A stretch of DNA of 64,000 nucleotides from Flavobacterium sediminilitoris (lineage in GTDB: Bacteria; Bacteroidota; Bacteroidia; Flavobacteriales; Flavobacteriaceae). Each line of letters starts with the position of its first letter. Position 1 is the stretch's first letter. The stretch covers positions 62,001 through 126,000 of the forward strand of contig NZ_CP090145.1 of the NCBI RefSeq assembly GCF_023008245.1. The letters run 5' to 3'. Below are positions 1 to 8,547 of the stretch, in pieces. The notes beneath the pieces were generated by a model. That model saw only the letters and a list, made by a program, of their open reading frames with translations. It ran no database searches and was not told where the DNA came from. The position numbers and the translations under genes were made by a program.

Positions 1-375
1 CACATATCCTTGGTTCACATTTTTAGCTTTTGCGCCTTCTAAAAATTTCATGACAAGTTTTCCTTCTTTATTTATATACCATGTAATTGGACTACTATAT
101 CCACTACATCCATTTTTTGTCAATTTCATTTCTCCTTTATTATTATTAGAAATAAAATTCCATTCGCTTCCAACAAAACACTGAGAATCTTCAATATTAA
201 ACGAAGTTACTTTAATGTATTCTGAGCTTGGATATGTAACAGATGTTATTACCCAATTTCCTTTTAATGCTACTTCTTTTTTCATGTCTAGTTTTGTTCC
301 CGTGACTGGAACTGATTTTGATTTACAACCAAAAATTACGAAGCTTAGAAATAATAAGATTATACTTTTTTTCAT
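1..375 (-). CDS. lipocalin-like lipoprotein (C-terminus cut by window edge)
   Basis: Read on the minus strand this frame is open from an ATG at 373-375 to the left edge (125 codons, no stop inside the window). It starts with a lipoprotein signal, MKKSIILLFLSFVIFGC, with the acylated cysteine at residue 17, then a short linker. The following beta-rich stretch (LKGNWVITSV near residue 41, then alternating hydrophobic strands with WNF and ITWYI) matches the small lipocalin-like lipoproteins common in flavobacteria. It is therefore likely an outer-membrane or periplasmic lipoprotein of unknown ligand. It is divergent from htpG, with about 180 bases between the starts. The family call comes from recognised sequence pattern and is fairly secure; the role is not known. 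Confidence 0.8.
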   Translation of the reverse strand, partial: MKKSIILLFLSFVIFGCKSKSVPVTGTKLDMKKEVALKGNWVITSVTYPSSEYIKVTSFNIEDSQCFVGSEWNFISNNNKGEMKLTKNGCSGYSSPITWYINKEGKLVMKFLEGAKAKNVNQGYV

Positions 376-555
376 ATCGTTTTTATTTTATTTTACAAAG
401 TTACTGGATTTTGCAATTACTTTATTTCATAATATTGTGAATCTTTTATATAATTTAAAGGTGAATAAAAAACGTCAATTTGTCAGTTTTGAAACATTGG
501 TACTTGTTTTGACATTAAGTAAAAAAATGTATAACCAAAAAAATAGTTTTAAAAT

Positions 556-2442
556 ATGTCAAGTGGAAAAATTAATGTATCAGTAGAAAACATCTTTCCT
601 TTAATTAAAAAGTTTTTATACAGCGATCACGAAATTTTCCTTCGTGAGTTAATCTCAAACGCAACAGATGCTACCTTAAAACTAAAACATTTAACAAGCA
701 TAGGTGAAGCATCAGTAGAATATGGTAATCCTAAAATTGAAATAAAGATTGATAAAGAAGGTAAAAAACTTCATATCATTGATCAAGGATTAGGAATGAC
801 TAGTGATGAAGTAGAAAAATATATTAATCAAATTGCTTTTTCTGGAGCGGAAGAGTTTTTAGAAAAATATAAAGATTCTGCAAAAGATTCTGGAGTAATT
901 GGTCATTTTGGTTTAGGCTTTTATTCTGCTTTTATGGTAGCTTCAAAAGTTGAAATTATTACTAAATCTTTCAAAGATGAACCAGCTGCTCATTGGACAT
1001 GTGATGGAAGTCCTGAGTTTACTTTAGTTCCTCATGATAAAACAGAAAGAGGTACGGAAATTGTTTTACATATTGCTGAGGATTCTTTAGATTTCCTTGA
1101 AGAAAGTAAAATAAATGGTTTATTATCTAAGTATAATAAGTTTATGCCAATTCCAATTAAGTTTGGAACAAAACAAGAAGCGCTACCAAAGCCAGAAGAT
1201 GCAGGTGATGACTACAAAACCGAATATAAAGAAGTAGACAATATTATTAATAATCCAAATCCGGCTTGGACAAAGCAACCAGCAGATTTAAAAGAAGAGG
1301 ATTACAAAAGTTTCTATCGTGAATTGTATCCAATGCAATTTGAAGAGCCTTTATTTAATATTCATTTAAATGTAGATTACCCATTTAACTTAACAGGTAT
1401 TTTATATTTCCCAAAATTAGCTTCTGATTTACAAATTCAAAAAGACAAAATACAACTTTATCAAAATCAAGTTTTTGTAACAGATAATGTAGAAGGTATT
1501 GTTCCTGAATTTTTAACCATGTTAAAAGGTGTTATTGATTCTCCAGATATTCCTTTAAATGTATCTCGTTCTTACTTACAAGCTGATGGAAATGTAAAGA
1601 AAATTTCTAACTACATTACACGTAAGGTTTCTGATAAATTAAAATCATTATTTAATGAAAGTCGTGAAGATTTTGAAAAAAAATGGAATGATATTAAGAT
1701 TGTATTAGAATATGGAATGCTTTCTGAAGCTAAGTTTTATGAAAAAGCTGGAGATTTTGTATTATATCCAACTACGGAAGGTAAATATTACACTTTAGCT
1801 GAATTAAAAGAAGCGTTAGCTACAAATCAAACAGATAAAGATGGAAAATTAGTTGTCCTTTATGCTTCAAACAAAGATGCACAACATAGTTACATTGATA
1901 TTGCAAAAGAAAAAGGATATGAAGTATTATTGTTAGACTCTCCTATTGTTTCTCATTTAATTCAAAAATTAGAATCGGATAATGAGAATTTAACTTTTGC
2001 TCGTGTAGATGCAGATCATATAGACAAATTAATATCGAAAGAAGAAACACAAATTTCAAAACTTTCTGATGAGGAAAAAGAAAAACTTAAAGGTGTTTTA
2101 GAAACGATTGTTCCTAAAGAAACATACACTGTACAATTAGAGGCAATGGATAGCAAATCAGCTCCATTTATGATTACGCAACCAGAATTCATGAGACGAA
2201 TGAAAGAAATGAGTCAATCTGGTGGTGGTGGAATGTTTGGAATGGGTAACTTACCTGAAATGTACAACTTAGTTGTAAACACAAACTCTGAATTAGCTAC
2301 TTCAATTTTAAATACTGAAGCCGAAGATGCAAAAGCAAGTTTAATAAAACAAGCTTTAGATCTTGCTAAGCTTTCACAAGGTTTATTAAAAGGTGAAGAA
2401 TTAACATCATTTGTAAAACGTAATTTCGAAACCTTGAAATAA
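556..2442 (+). CDS. htpG: molecular chaperone HtpG (Hsp90)
   Basis: This is bacterial Hsp90, a cytosolic ATP-dependent homodimeric chaperone acting late in protein folding. The 628-residue length is normal for the family. The N-terminal GHKL ATPase motifs are intact: ELISNATDA near residue 32, DQGLGM near 79 and GHFGLGFYSAF near 117. The middle domain has the conserved NVSRSYLQ segment, and the C-terminal dimerisation domain carries a glycine/methionine-rich loop (SGGGGMFGMG) seen in Bacteroidetes HtpG. The ATG at 556 is preceded by A-rich sequence with no Shine-Dalgarno, as usual here. The gene stands alone and ends in a strong hairpin terminator. Nothing is missing or truncated. Confidence 0.98.
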   Translation: MSSGKINVSVENIFPLIKKFLYSDHEIFLRELISNATDATLKLKHLTSIGEASVEYGNPKIEIKIDKEGKKLHIIDQGLGMTSDEVEKYINQIAFSGAEEFLEKYKDSAKDSGVIGHFGLGFYSAFMVASKVEIITKSFKDEPAAHWTCDGSPEFTLVPHDKTERGTEIVLHIAEDSLDFLEESKINGLLSKYNKFMPIPIKFGTKQEALPKPEDAGDDYKTEYKEVDNIINNPNPAWTKQPADLKEEDYKSFYRELYPMQFEEPLFNIHLNVDYPFNLTGILYFPKLASDLQIQKDKIQLYQNQVFVTDNVEGIVPEFLTMLKGVIDSPDIPLNVSRSYLQADGNVKKISNYITRKVSDKLKSLFNESREDFEKKWNDIKIVLEYGMLSEAKFYEKAGDFVLYPTTEGKYYTLAELKEALATNQTDKDGKLVVLYASNKDAQHSYIDIAKEKGYEVLLLDSPIVSHLIQKLESDNENLTFARVDADHIDKLISKEETQISKLSDEEKEKLKGVLETIVPKETYTVQLEAMDSKSAPFMITQPEFMRRMKEMSQSGGGGMFGMGNLPEMYNLVVNTNSELATSILNTEAEDAKASLIKQALDLAKLSQGLLKGEELTSFVKRNFETLK

Positions 2443-2466
2443 GAAGATAGTACAAAGAAAATAGAG

Positions 2467-2500
2467 AAAACCTGCAAATTTTCATTTGCAGGTTTTTTTT
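2467..2500 (+). terminator. Rho-independent terminator of htpG
   Basis: Inverted repeat CCTGCAAAT/ATTTGCAGG with a short T-rich loop, followed by a run of eight T. It lies 25 bases after the htpG stop codon. Confidence 0.85.
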
Positions 2501-2696
2501 ATAAAACAACGTTATAAAATCATATATATTCATAATAGAAAAATAATCTAAAAAAATAAATTAAATAAAAAAATATACTATAAAACATTATTTAATTACA
2601 CTATTTTAGATAATTTAACATAAAATGAGGTTTTTCTGTAAATGAGTATTGTTTTTAAATTATATTTTTACAGCATCAAACAAATAACTATTTATT

Positions 2697-3560
2697 ATGA
2701 AAAAAATGAATTTAAGAAAATTAGCACTACTTGTAATTTTCGCTTTAGGTTTCACAGCGTGTGAAAAAAATGAAGTTAATAATAACTCATTAAATGATAA
2801 CAATGATTTTACAGATGAAATCTATAATGCAAAATCCACTGGGAATGTGATTGATGCTGTTTATAGAGGAAATCTGGTTCAATTACTAGAAATTGAAGAT
2901 GATAAATATCTTTATGATGGTGATGTTGTATTAGAAAGAAGTGATTTTTTATTACCAAATGAAACAGCTACTGAAAAAGGAGTATATGGTGGTGGAACAT
3001 GGCCAAACAGAACTGTAAGATGGAAATATGCTAGTGGTGTTTCTTCAAGTTTAAAAAGCAAATGGGTTTCTGCGAAAAACACGTGGACAAACGAATTAGG
3101 ATTTACTTTTGTTGAAATTACAGGAACTTCTGGAGATTATATCTTAGTACAACAAAACAACAGTGGATCTGCTTATAGTACAAGTATTGGAAGAAGAGGC
3201 GGACAACAAATCATTAGTGTAGACCCTGCTTCTTTTAGTACAGGAAGTGTTATTCACGAAATAGGTCATGCTGTTGGTTTAATTCATGAGCAAAAAAGAC
3301 CTGATAGAGACACTTATATCACTGTAAATTATTCAAATATTAGACCTAATTGGCGTTCACAATATGATAAATGTTCAGGTTGTACATCTAATGGTACGTT
3401 TGATTTTAATTCCATTATGTTATATGGGGCAAGAGCAAGTAGTTCGGTAGTATACAACACTAGTATTCCTGCAATGACAAAGAAAGATGGTTCAACTTGG
3501 ACTTCACAACGTTCTTATTTATCTACAGGTGATAAAGCAGCAATTAATGCTAAATACTAA
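2697..3560 (+). CDS. astacin-like (M12A) zinc metalloprotease lipoprotein
   Basis: The N-terminus is a lipoprotein signal with FTAC at residues 19-22, so the mature protein is probably anchored in the outer membrane or on the surface. The catalytic domain occupies roughly residues 95-287. It carries the full astacin zinc signature: HEIGHAVGLIHE at 187-198 (three histidines and the catalytic Glu188), followed by RPDRD. A Met-turn SIMLYG lies around Met241. A pro-segment of about 70 residues separates the lipid anchor from the catalytic domain. The product is expected to cleave extracellular proteins or peptides. It is monocistronic and ends in a hairpin terminator. Family assignment is strong; the substrate is unknown. 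Confidence 0.93.
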   Translation: MKKMNLRKLALLVIFALGFTACEKNEVNNNSLNDNNDFTDEIYNAKSTGNVIDAVYRGNLVQLLEIEDDKYLYDGDVVLERSDFLLPNETATEKGVYGGGTWPNRTVRWKYASGVSSSLKSKWVSAKNTWTNELGFTFVEITGTSGDYILVQQNNSGSAYSTSIGRRGGQQIISVDPASFSTGSVIHEIGHAVGLIHEQKRPDRDTYITVNYSNIRPNWRSQYDKCSGCTSNGTFDFNSIMLYGARASSSVVYNTSIPAMTKKDGSTWTSQRSYLSTGDKAAINAKY

Positions 3561-3603
3561 CAAACAGTAAATACAAACAACACACAAATAAACAAACATG
3601 AGA

Positions 3604-3640
3604 AGAGTCGTTTAGAAGAAATTCTAAACGATTCTTTTTT
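3604..3640. terminator. terminator between convergent genes
   Basis: A 14-base stem (AGAGTCGTTTAGAA with its complement, one G-T pair) and loop GAAA are followed by six T. It ends the metalloprotease gene. It sits four bases from the stop of the convergent outer-membrane protein gene, so it may serve both. Confidence 0.75.
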
Positions 3641-3643
3641 ATG

Positions 3644-5776
3644 TTAATTTAGAATAGTATCACTATCTTCTTTCTTGTTTTTATTCAACAGATTTGGATC
3701 TTCTTTTGCTAGTTTATTCTTAGTTGGGATTTTATAATTCAGTGTAAATCCAAATCTTCTTGTATCTGATTTACTCTGGAGTAATAAATCTGTTCCTGAA
3801 GAACCAAATCCTTGTTTATTTGTATTCAATATATCATCAAAATTCAACGAAACTGACAACTTATCATTTAAGAATTTCTTAGAAAATGTAATATCTAAAC
3901 TATGACTAAAAGATTCTTCTGCTACAAAATAATAGTAATTTCCTCCTGTTGTACTATAATTGTAATTTGTAATAAATTTTACGTCTTTTGGTAAGACTAT
4001 TTGGGACATCAAATTAATAATCCAAAAGCCTTTTGTATTCAAATTTGGTATTTGGTGCATTTGATACCCTGCATACGCATATAAAAAATTAATTTTATCT
4101 GGATTAAAATCAAACTTCATCGTTTCTTTTAGTCCTTTCGTAAACAACATATAAGGGATTGGTAAACCTATATTTATATTATGTATTTTTAATTCTGGAA
4201 CATTTATAGAAGTATTTGAAACTACATTTCCATTTTCTAAAACTCTATTTATTACCTGATTTTTTGCTCTACTAATGCTGTAACCAATAAAAGCGTAATC
4301 GAATGCGCTAATTTTTACTTCATAATTATCAAAAATTGTGGGTTGTAATTGTGGGTTTCCTGAATAATTAATGTTTGGGTTTTGATAATTAGTATTATTT
4401 GGATTTAAAGAAGAAGTACTGGGTAATCTTATTTTTTTATTATAGTTTAAATTAAAATAAATTTGCGGTGCAAAGTTATACTGAACGCTTACATTTGGAA
4501 AGAAGCGAAATTGATTAAAAGGTGTCAAATCATTTGTATCTGTTTTCCCTTTTATTGCATAATCTTCTGCTCTTCCACCAAGAATAAAGTCGAAATTTTT
4601 ATAGGATGATTGTAGTTCTAAATAGGTAGCTGCTGTTCTTCTTGTATAATTTAAATTGGTTATTCCTGCTTGCTTTGTTTCAAACAATAAATTATCATAC
4701 AAAGTACCAATGCTTATTTTCCCTTCATCTAATAATTTAATTTCTTCTGAATAATCAGCTTTAAAATTAAAATAATCTTGCAATGATGAATTTCCCAACA
4801 CATTTGTATTCATCAATCTTGAATCTAGATTAAAATCATTTTCATTTCTTATAAAATTAAATTTAAAATCTAGTTTTTTATCAATGGCATCAAATCTTTT
4901 TTGATAAGTAGCTACTGCATCTTGACGAATATTTTTATTCTTACTAAAATCATTTGTTTGAAAACCTAAACCAGAGCCTAATACATAAGAATCATTATTA
5001 TTATAATTTACATCGTAGTTAAGTAATAATCTGTCCATTTTAAAATCGATAGTCATTGCCGATTTAGCAAAAGTACTTCTTCCTATTCTATCTGCTTCTG
5101 TGTCAGACAATATAATATTTTCATTATTTGTTCTATTCGTAATAGTAGACCAAAGTGCACTTTCTCTATAATTTTGCCCTATGTTTAATTGCCATCCAAA
5201 GTATTTGTTTTTTGAACTCAACAGTAAACTATTGTTAAATCGGGTTCTAAACTTGTTATAATTTGTAAAATTAGCTCCAGAAGAATAAGTTGCACTCAAA
5301 TAACTTTTAGCTTTTCTACTTGTAACAATATTTATAATTGCACCTCCAGAAGTTGCAGGAAATTCGGCTCCAGGTTGAGTTATTACTTCTACTTTTTCAA
5401 TACTATTTGCAGGCATTCCTTCTAAAAAAGCATTTAAATCGTTAGAAGAAATATTTAAAGGTCTCCCATCTAAAAAAACGTCTAATTGTTTTCCTTGATA
5501 CATCATTCCTGCTACATCTGAAACGATTAATCCTGGTAACTTTTTTAATCCTTCTAACACAGAACCCGAGTTTAAATGAGCTTGCGATTCGAAATCAAAA
5601 ATTGTTCTGTCTGGTTTTTGCTCAATGGCTTTTTTCTTTTTTACGAGGATGACTTCTTTTAAATCAACCTCTTTTTCTTTTATCTCTTCTTTTTGTTGAG
5701 CGAACATGATAGTTACACCATGAAGTAAAAGAACAAATAATAAAATTACGTTTCTCACAATTGTTAATCTTTTCAT
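3644..5776 (-). CDS. TonB-plug outer-membrane beta-barrel family protein
   Basis: A 710-residue outer-membrane protein with signal peptide MKRLTIVRNVILLFVLLL ending near FAQ. A plug-like domain follows at about residues 60-155 (LKKLPGLIVSD, LDVFLDGRPL, EKVEVITQPGAEFPATSGGAIINIVT). The rest is a large aromatic-rich beta-barrel. This is the arrangement of the 'outer membrane beta-barrel family' (OMP_b-brl_3), relatives of TonB-dependent receptors that usually lack a classical TonB box. No carboxypeptidase-like N-terminal repeat and no SusD partner are present, so a polysaccharide utilisation locus is unlikely. The esterase divergent from it at 5.9 kb raises the possibility of siderophore use, but that is inference only. 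The C-terminus ends in a charged tail (KEDSDTILN), which is unusual for a barrel end. Confidence 0.85.
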   Translation of the reverse strand: MKRLTIVRNVILLFVLLLHGVTIMFAQQKEEIKEKEVDLKEVILVKKKKAIEQKPDRTIFDFESQAHLNSGSVLEGLKKLPGLIVSDVAGMMYQGKQLDVFLDGRPLNISSNDLNAFLEGMPANSIEKVEVITQPGAEFPATSGGAIINIVTSRKAKSYLSATYSSGANFTNYNKFRTRFNNSLLLSSKNKYFGWQLNIGQNYRESALWSTITNRTNNENIILSDTEADRIGRSTFAKSAMTIDFKMDRLLLNYDVNYNNNDSYVLGSGLGFQTNDFSKNKNIRQDAVATYQKRFDAIDKKLDFKFNFIRNENDFNLDSRLMNTNVLGNSSLQDYFNFKADYSEEIKLLDEGKISIGTLYDNLLFETKQAGITNLNYTRRTAATYLELQSSYKNFDFILGGRAEDYAIKGKTDTNDLTPFNQFRFFPNVSVQYNFAPQIYFNLNYNKKIRLPSTSSLNPNNTNYQNPNINYSGNPQLQPTIFDNYEVKISAFDYAFIGYSISRAKNQVINRVLENGNVVSNTSINVPELKIHNINIGLPIPYMLFTKGLKETMKFDFNPDKINFLYAYAGYQMHQIPNLNTKGFWIINLMSQIVLPKDVKFITNYNYSTTGGNYYYFVAEESFSHSLDITFSKKFLNDKLSVSLNFDDILNTNKQGFGSSGTDLLLQSKSDTRRFGFTLNYKIPTKNKLAKEDPNLLNKNKKEDSDTILN

Positions 5777-5828
5777 AATTAGTATGAAATTCTTACAAAT
5801 CGTTACATTTCCTACTCAAATAATTTAT

Positions 5829-5836
5829 TATATTTG
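5829..5836 (+). promoter_or_regulatory. -7 promoter element (TATATTTG)
   Basis: Exact match to the Bacteroidetes -7 consensus TAnnTTTG ahead of the esterase gene. Transcription would begin around 5841-5843, which argues for the ATG at 5848 or 5860 rather than the one at 5839. No convincing -33 TTG is seen. Confidence 0.45.
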
Positions 5837-5859
5837 AAATGAACATTATGAAGTTTAAA

Positions 5860-6672
5860 ATGAAAAGAAAGACAATTTTTATTACATCACTTTTTCTATT
5901 TACAATATCATTATTTAGTCAAACAAAAGAATCCTTTTCAATAGGAGAACGCATTTCTCTTAATTCAAAAATACTTTCTCAAGACAGAATATTAAATGTT
6001 TTTTTACCCGAAGGATATGAAAAAAATGATTCAATACCATATCCTGTTATTTATCTTTTAGATGGTTCTTCTCACGAAGATTTTATTCATGTTTGTGGGT
6101 TAGTTCAGTTTTTCAATTTACAAATGCACATGCCCAAAACAATTGTTGTAGGTATTTCAAATATTGATAGAAAACATGATTTTACATTTCCTACAGAAAT
6201 TAAAGACTTAAAAAAAGATTTTCCTACAACTGGTGGTTCAGAAAAATTTATCGCTTTTATTGAGAAAGAAGTGCAACCCTATATTGATACGAACTATAAG
6301 GTTTCAACTAAAAAATATCTTATTGGTCAATCCCTTGGAGGACTATTAGCTACTGAAATTTTGTTTAAAAAACCAGAATTATTTACGAACTACATCATCA
6401 CAAGTCCGAGTTTATGGTGGGATGATCAATCCTTATTAAAAGAAGCGTCTACATATTTGAAAAACATAAAAGAAAAAGTTTATGTTTATGTGGCTGTTGG
6501 TGAAGAACACAAAATAATGATTAAAGATGCTAAAACATTAGCTGAAGAATTAAAGAAATTTCCAAAAAGCATCAGCATTGACTTTCAGTTTTTTCCAAAA
6601 GAAAATCATGCAACTATATTACATAATAGCTTATACTCTGCATTTTTATTAGAATTTCCATATAAAAACTAA
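5860..6672 (+). CDS. alpha/beta-hydrolase-fold esterase (siderophore-esterase type)
   Basis: This secreted putative esterase of the esterase D/IroE type (PF00756) carries the nucleophile elbow GQSLGG near residue 156. The late histidine of the triad is probably in KENHATILH. In-frame ATGs occur at 5839, 5848 and 5860. I chose 5860 because it begins a canonical signal peptide (MKRKTIFITSLFLFTISLFSQ) and leaves room for a leader after the -7 box at 5829. The substrate may be a carbohydrate ester or a ferric siderophore, and the sequence does not decide. It heads a three-gene run with the propeller protein and the acetyltransferase and is divergent from a TonB-plug barrel. Confidence 0.85.
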   Translation: MKRKTIFITSLFLFTISLFSQTKESFSIGERISLNSKILSQDRILNVFLPEGYEKNDSIPYPVIYLLDGSSHEDFIHVCGLVQFFNLQMHMPKTIVVGISNIDRKHDFTFPTEIKDLKKDFPTTGGSEKFIAFIEKEVQPYIDTNYKVSTKKYLIGQSLGGLLATEILFKKPELFTNYIITSPSLWWDDQSLLKEASTYLKNIKEKVYVYVAVGEEHKIMIKDAKTLAEELKKFPKSISIDFQFFPKENHATILHNSLYSAFLLEFPYKN

Positions 6673-6682
6673 AATACAAATA

Positions 6683-7615
6683 ATGTATAAACAATTATTA
6701 TTCATCAGTATTATAACGCTAAATAGTTTATTTGTTTCTTCTCAAAATGAAGTAAAACCTACTAATGCTTTTGATTTTTTATCAAAATATCAAAATGTAA
6801 GAGATATTTCTATTTCTAAAAATCACAATGAGGTTTATTTTACTATTCAAAGTAATGATGAACAAGTTTCGAAAATTGCATTTGTAACGAAGAAGAATAA
6901 AAAATGGAGCAAACCAAAATTAGTTTCATTTTCTAGTGCTCATAGAGATATTGAACCTTTTTTGTCTGACGATGGCTTGCGTTTATATTTTTCGTCAAAC
7001 AGGCCTTTACATGACTCTATTTCGAAAAGTAAGGATTATGATATTTGGTATGTTGAACGAAAAAGCATAAAAGATAATTGGTCAAAAGCTATTAACATTG
7101 GAGCTCCTATTAATTCTGAAAAAGACGAATTTTATCCTTCTGTATCGATAAATAAAAACTTATATTTTACTGTTGAAAACTCAAAAACTATTGGAAAAGA
7201 AGATATTTTTGTTAGTAAATGGCAAGATAATACTTATTCTGAACCAGAAAACTTAGGCACTAACGTAAATAGTGATGGATATGAATTTAATGCTTTTATT
7301 TCTCCTAATGAAGATTTCTTAATCTATTCTTGTTATAAAAGAGATGATGGTTTTGGTAGTGGTGATTTATATATTAGTTATAGAAATGAATCAGGAAATT
7401 GGGAAAAAGCAAAAAATCTAGGTAATGAAATTAATTCTCCAGCATTAGATTATTGTCCGTTTTATGATTCTCAAAACAAAATGCTCTATTTTACTAGTAA
7501 GAAAAACATTAAATCATCTAATGTGCTATTTAATACAATTGAAGAATTTGAAGAAGAGATTACCAAAACAGAAAATGGAAATAGTAGAATCTACAAATAT
7601 AATATTCAATTATAA
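6683..7615 (+). CDS. secreted WD40-like (PD40) beta-propeller protein
   Basis: A 310-residue exported protein with signal peptide MYKQLLFISIITLNSLFVSS. Repeated motifs of the PD40/TolB-like propeller type follow: FLSDDGLRLYFSSNRP with DIWYVER, then FYPSVSINKNLYFTVEN with DIFVSKW, then FISPNEDFLIYSC with DLYISYR, then a last YFTSKKN. Each repeat pairs an aromatic strand with a 'D-I/L-y/w' strand. Such propellers are common in flavobacterial periplasmic and OmpA-associated proteins and serve as binding scaffolds. The gene begins ten bases after the esterase stop and touches the next start codon, so the three genes are probably one transcript. The specific partner is unknown. Confidence 0.8.
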   Translation: MYKQLLFISIITLNSLFVSSQNEVKPTNAFDFLSKYQNVRDISISKNHNEVYFTIQSNDEQVSKIAFVTKKNKKWSKPKLVSFSSAHRDIEPFLSDDGLRLYFSSNRPLHDSISKSKDYDIWYVERKSIKDNWSKAINIGAPINSEKDEFYPSVSINKNLYFTVENSKTIGKEDIFVSKWQDNTYSEPENLGTNVNSDGYEFNAFISPNEDFLIYSCYKRDDGFGSGDLYISYRNESGNWEKAKNLGNEINSPALDYCPFYDSQNKMLYFTSKKNIKSSNVLFNTIEEFEEEITKTENGNSRIYKYNIQL

Positions 7616-8110
7616 ATGAATTTACAACCAGTTCTTTCTAACGAATTAATTACAATCAGGCCTTTAAAAGAGAGCGATTTTAATGCTCTTTTTAGTATAG
7701 CTTCAGACAAACTTATTTGGGAACAACACCCGAATAATGATCGATACAAAAAAGATGTCTTTAAAGTTTTTTTTGAAAAAGCATTGGCATCTAATAGTGC
7801 TTTTGCTGTAATTGATACTGCTACAGAAAGAATAATTGGTTCATCTCGTTATTACGATTTAGATTCAAAATATAATAACATCTCTATTGGGTTTACTTTT
7901 ATTTCAAGGGATTATTGGGGAACAAATTATAATAGTAATCTAAAAAAATTGATGATTGATTATGCTTTTCAATTTGTAAATAGTATTTATTTTCATGTAG
8001 GTGCAACAAATTTTAGGTCTCAAAAAGCTGTTTTAAAGTTAGGCGCAATAAAAGTTGAAGAACCAAATAATGAAACAAACTGGTTATATGAATTAAAAAA
8101 GATTAAATAA
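7616..8110 (+). CDS. GNAT family N-acetyltransferase (RimJ/RimL type)
   Basis: A 164-residue cytosolic acyl-CoA-dependent N-acetyltransferase. The N-terminal ITIRPLKESDFNALF segment, the central IGSSRYYDL strand and the late GATNFRSQKAVLKLGA segment are the typical elements of the RimJ/RimL branch (PF13302). That branch acetylates protein N-termini or small molecules. The ATG directly abuts the stop codon of the preceding gene, which indicates translational coupling. The canonical acetyl-CoA loop Q/R-x-x-G-x-G/A is replaced by a segment around RDYWGTNYNSNLKKL, still acceptable for this branch. The substrate cannot be read from the sequence. Confidence 0.85.
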   Translation: MNLQPVLSNELITIRPLKESDFNALFSIASDKLIWEQHPNNDRYKKDVFKVFFEKALASNSAFAVIDTATERIIGSSRYYDLDSKYNNISIGFTFISRDYWGTNYNSNLKKLMIDYAFQFVNSIYFHVGATNFRSQKAVLKLGAIKVEEPNNETNWLYELKKIK

Positions 8111-8124
8111 GGCTTAAAAGTTTA

Positions 8125-8132
8125 TAACTTTG
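8125..8132 (+). promoter_or_regulatory. -7 promoter element (TAACTTTG)
   Basis: TAnnTTTG match 21 bases before the start of the DUF2721 gene. It implies that this gene has its own promoter after the GNAT gene. Confidence 0.5.
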
Positions 8133-8152
8133 TACCATTCAAAAACTATAAG

Positions 8153-8545
8153 ATGAATTTATCTATTGAAACTCCTGCTCTTCTTTTTTCTGCTACTTCT
8201 TTAATTTTATTAGCTTATACAAATCGTTTTTTAACAATTGCACAAATTATTAGAAGTTTAAAGAAAACATACGATGAGGAAGAAAACAAAACAACATTGC
8301 TTGAAATTAAAAACCTAAATCTTCGATTAACTTTGATTCGTTATATGCAATTGTCTGGTGTATTATGCTTGTTTCTATCTGTTTTTGCAATGCTTCTTCT
8401 TTTTTTAGGTCATTCATTAACTGGCATTTATCTTTTTGGATTATCACTTTTTTGCTTATTAGTTTCTCTTGGTTTGTCTTTTTGGGAAATAAGTATTTCA
8501 GTAAGGGCGCTTCGTTTGCATTTAAGTGATTTAAATGTAAAGTAA
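8153..8545 (+). CDS. DUF2721 family membrane protein
   Basis: A 130-residue integral membrane protein of the DUF2721 type. An N-terminal hydrophobic segment (ALLFSATSLILLAYTNRFL) is followed by a polar helix of about 45 residues (QIIRSLKKTYDEEENK and beyond), then two adjacent transmembrane helices near residues 66-112. This matches the conserved layout of the family, including the TNRFLTIAQIIR motif. The biochemical role is unknown. It is preceded by its own -7 box. It converges on the hybrid kinase gene, whose stop codon lies two bases away, with no obvious terminator hairpin between them. Confidence 0.85.
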   Translation: MNLSIETPALLFSATSLILLAYTNRFLTIAQIIRSLKKTYDEEENKTTLLEIKNLNLRLTLIRYMQLSGVLCLFLSVFAMLLLFLGHSLTGIYLFGLSLFCLLVSLGLSFWEISISVRALRLHLSDLNVK

Positions 8546-8547
8546 AA

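Noticed and set aside
215..586. Plus-strand reading frame of 123 codons
   Set aside because: It is the shadow of the minus-strand lipocalin-like lipoprotein and runs into the htpG start; composition is not protein-like.
2214..2477. Minus-strand frame inside htpG
   Set aside because: Antisense shadow of a conserved chaperone; no start context or family text.
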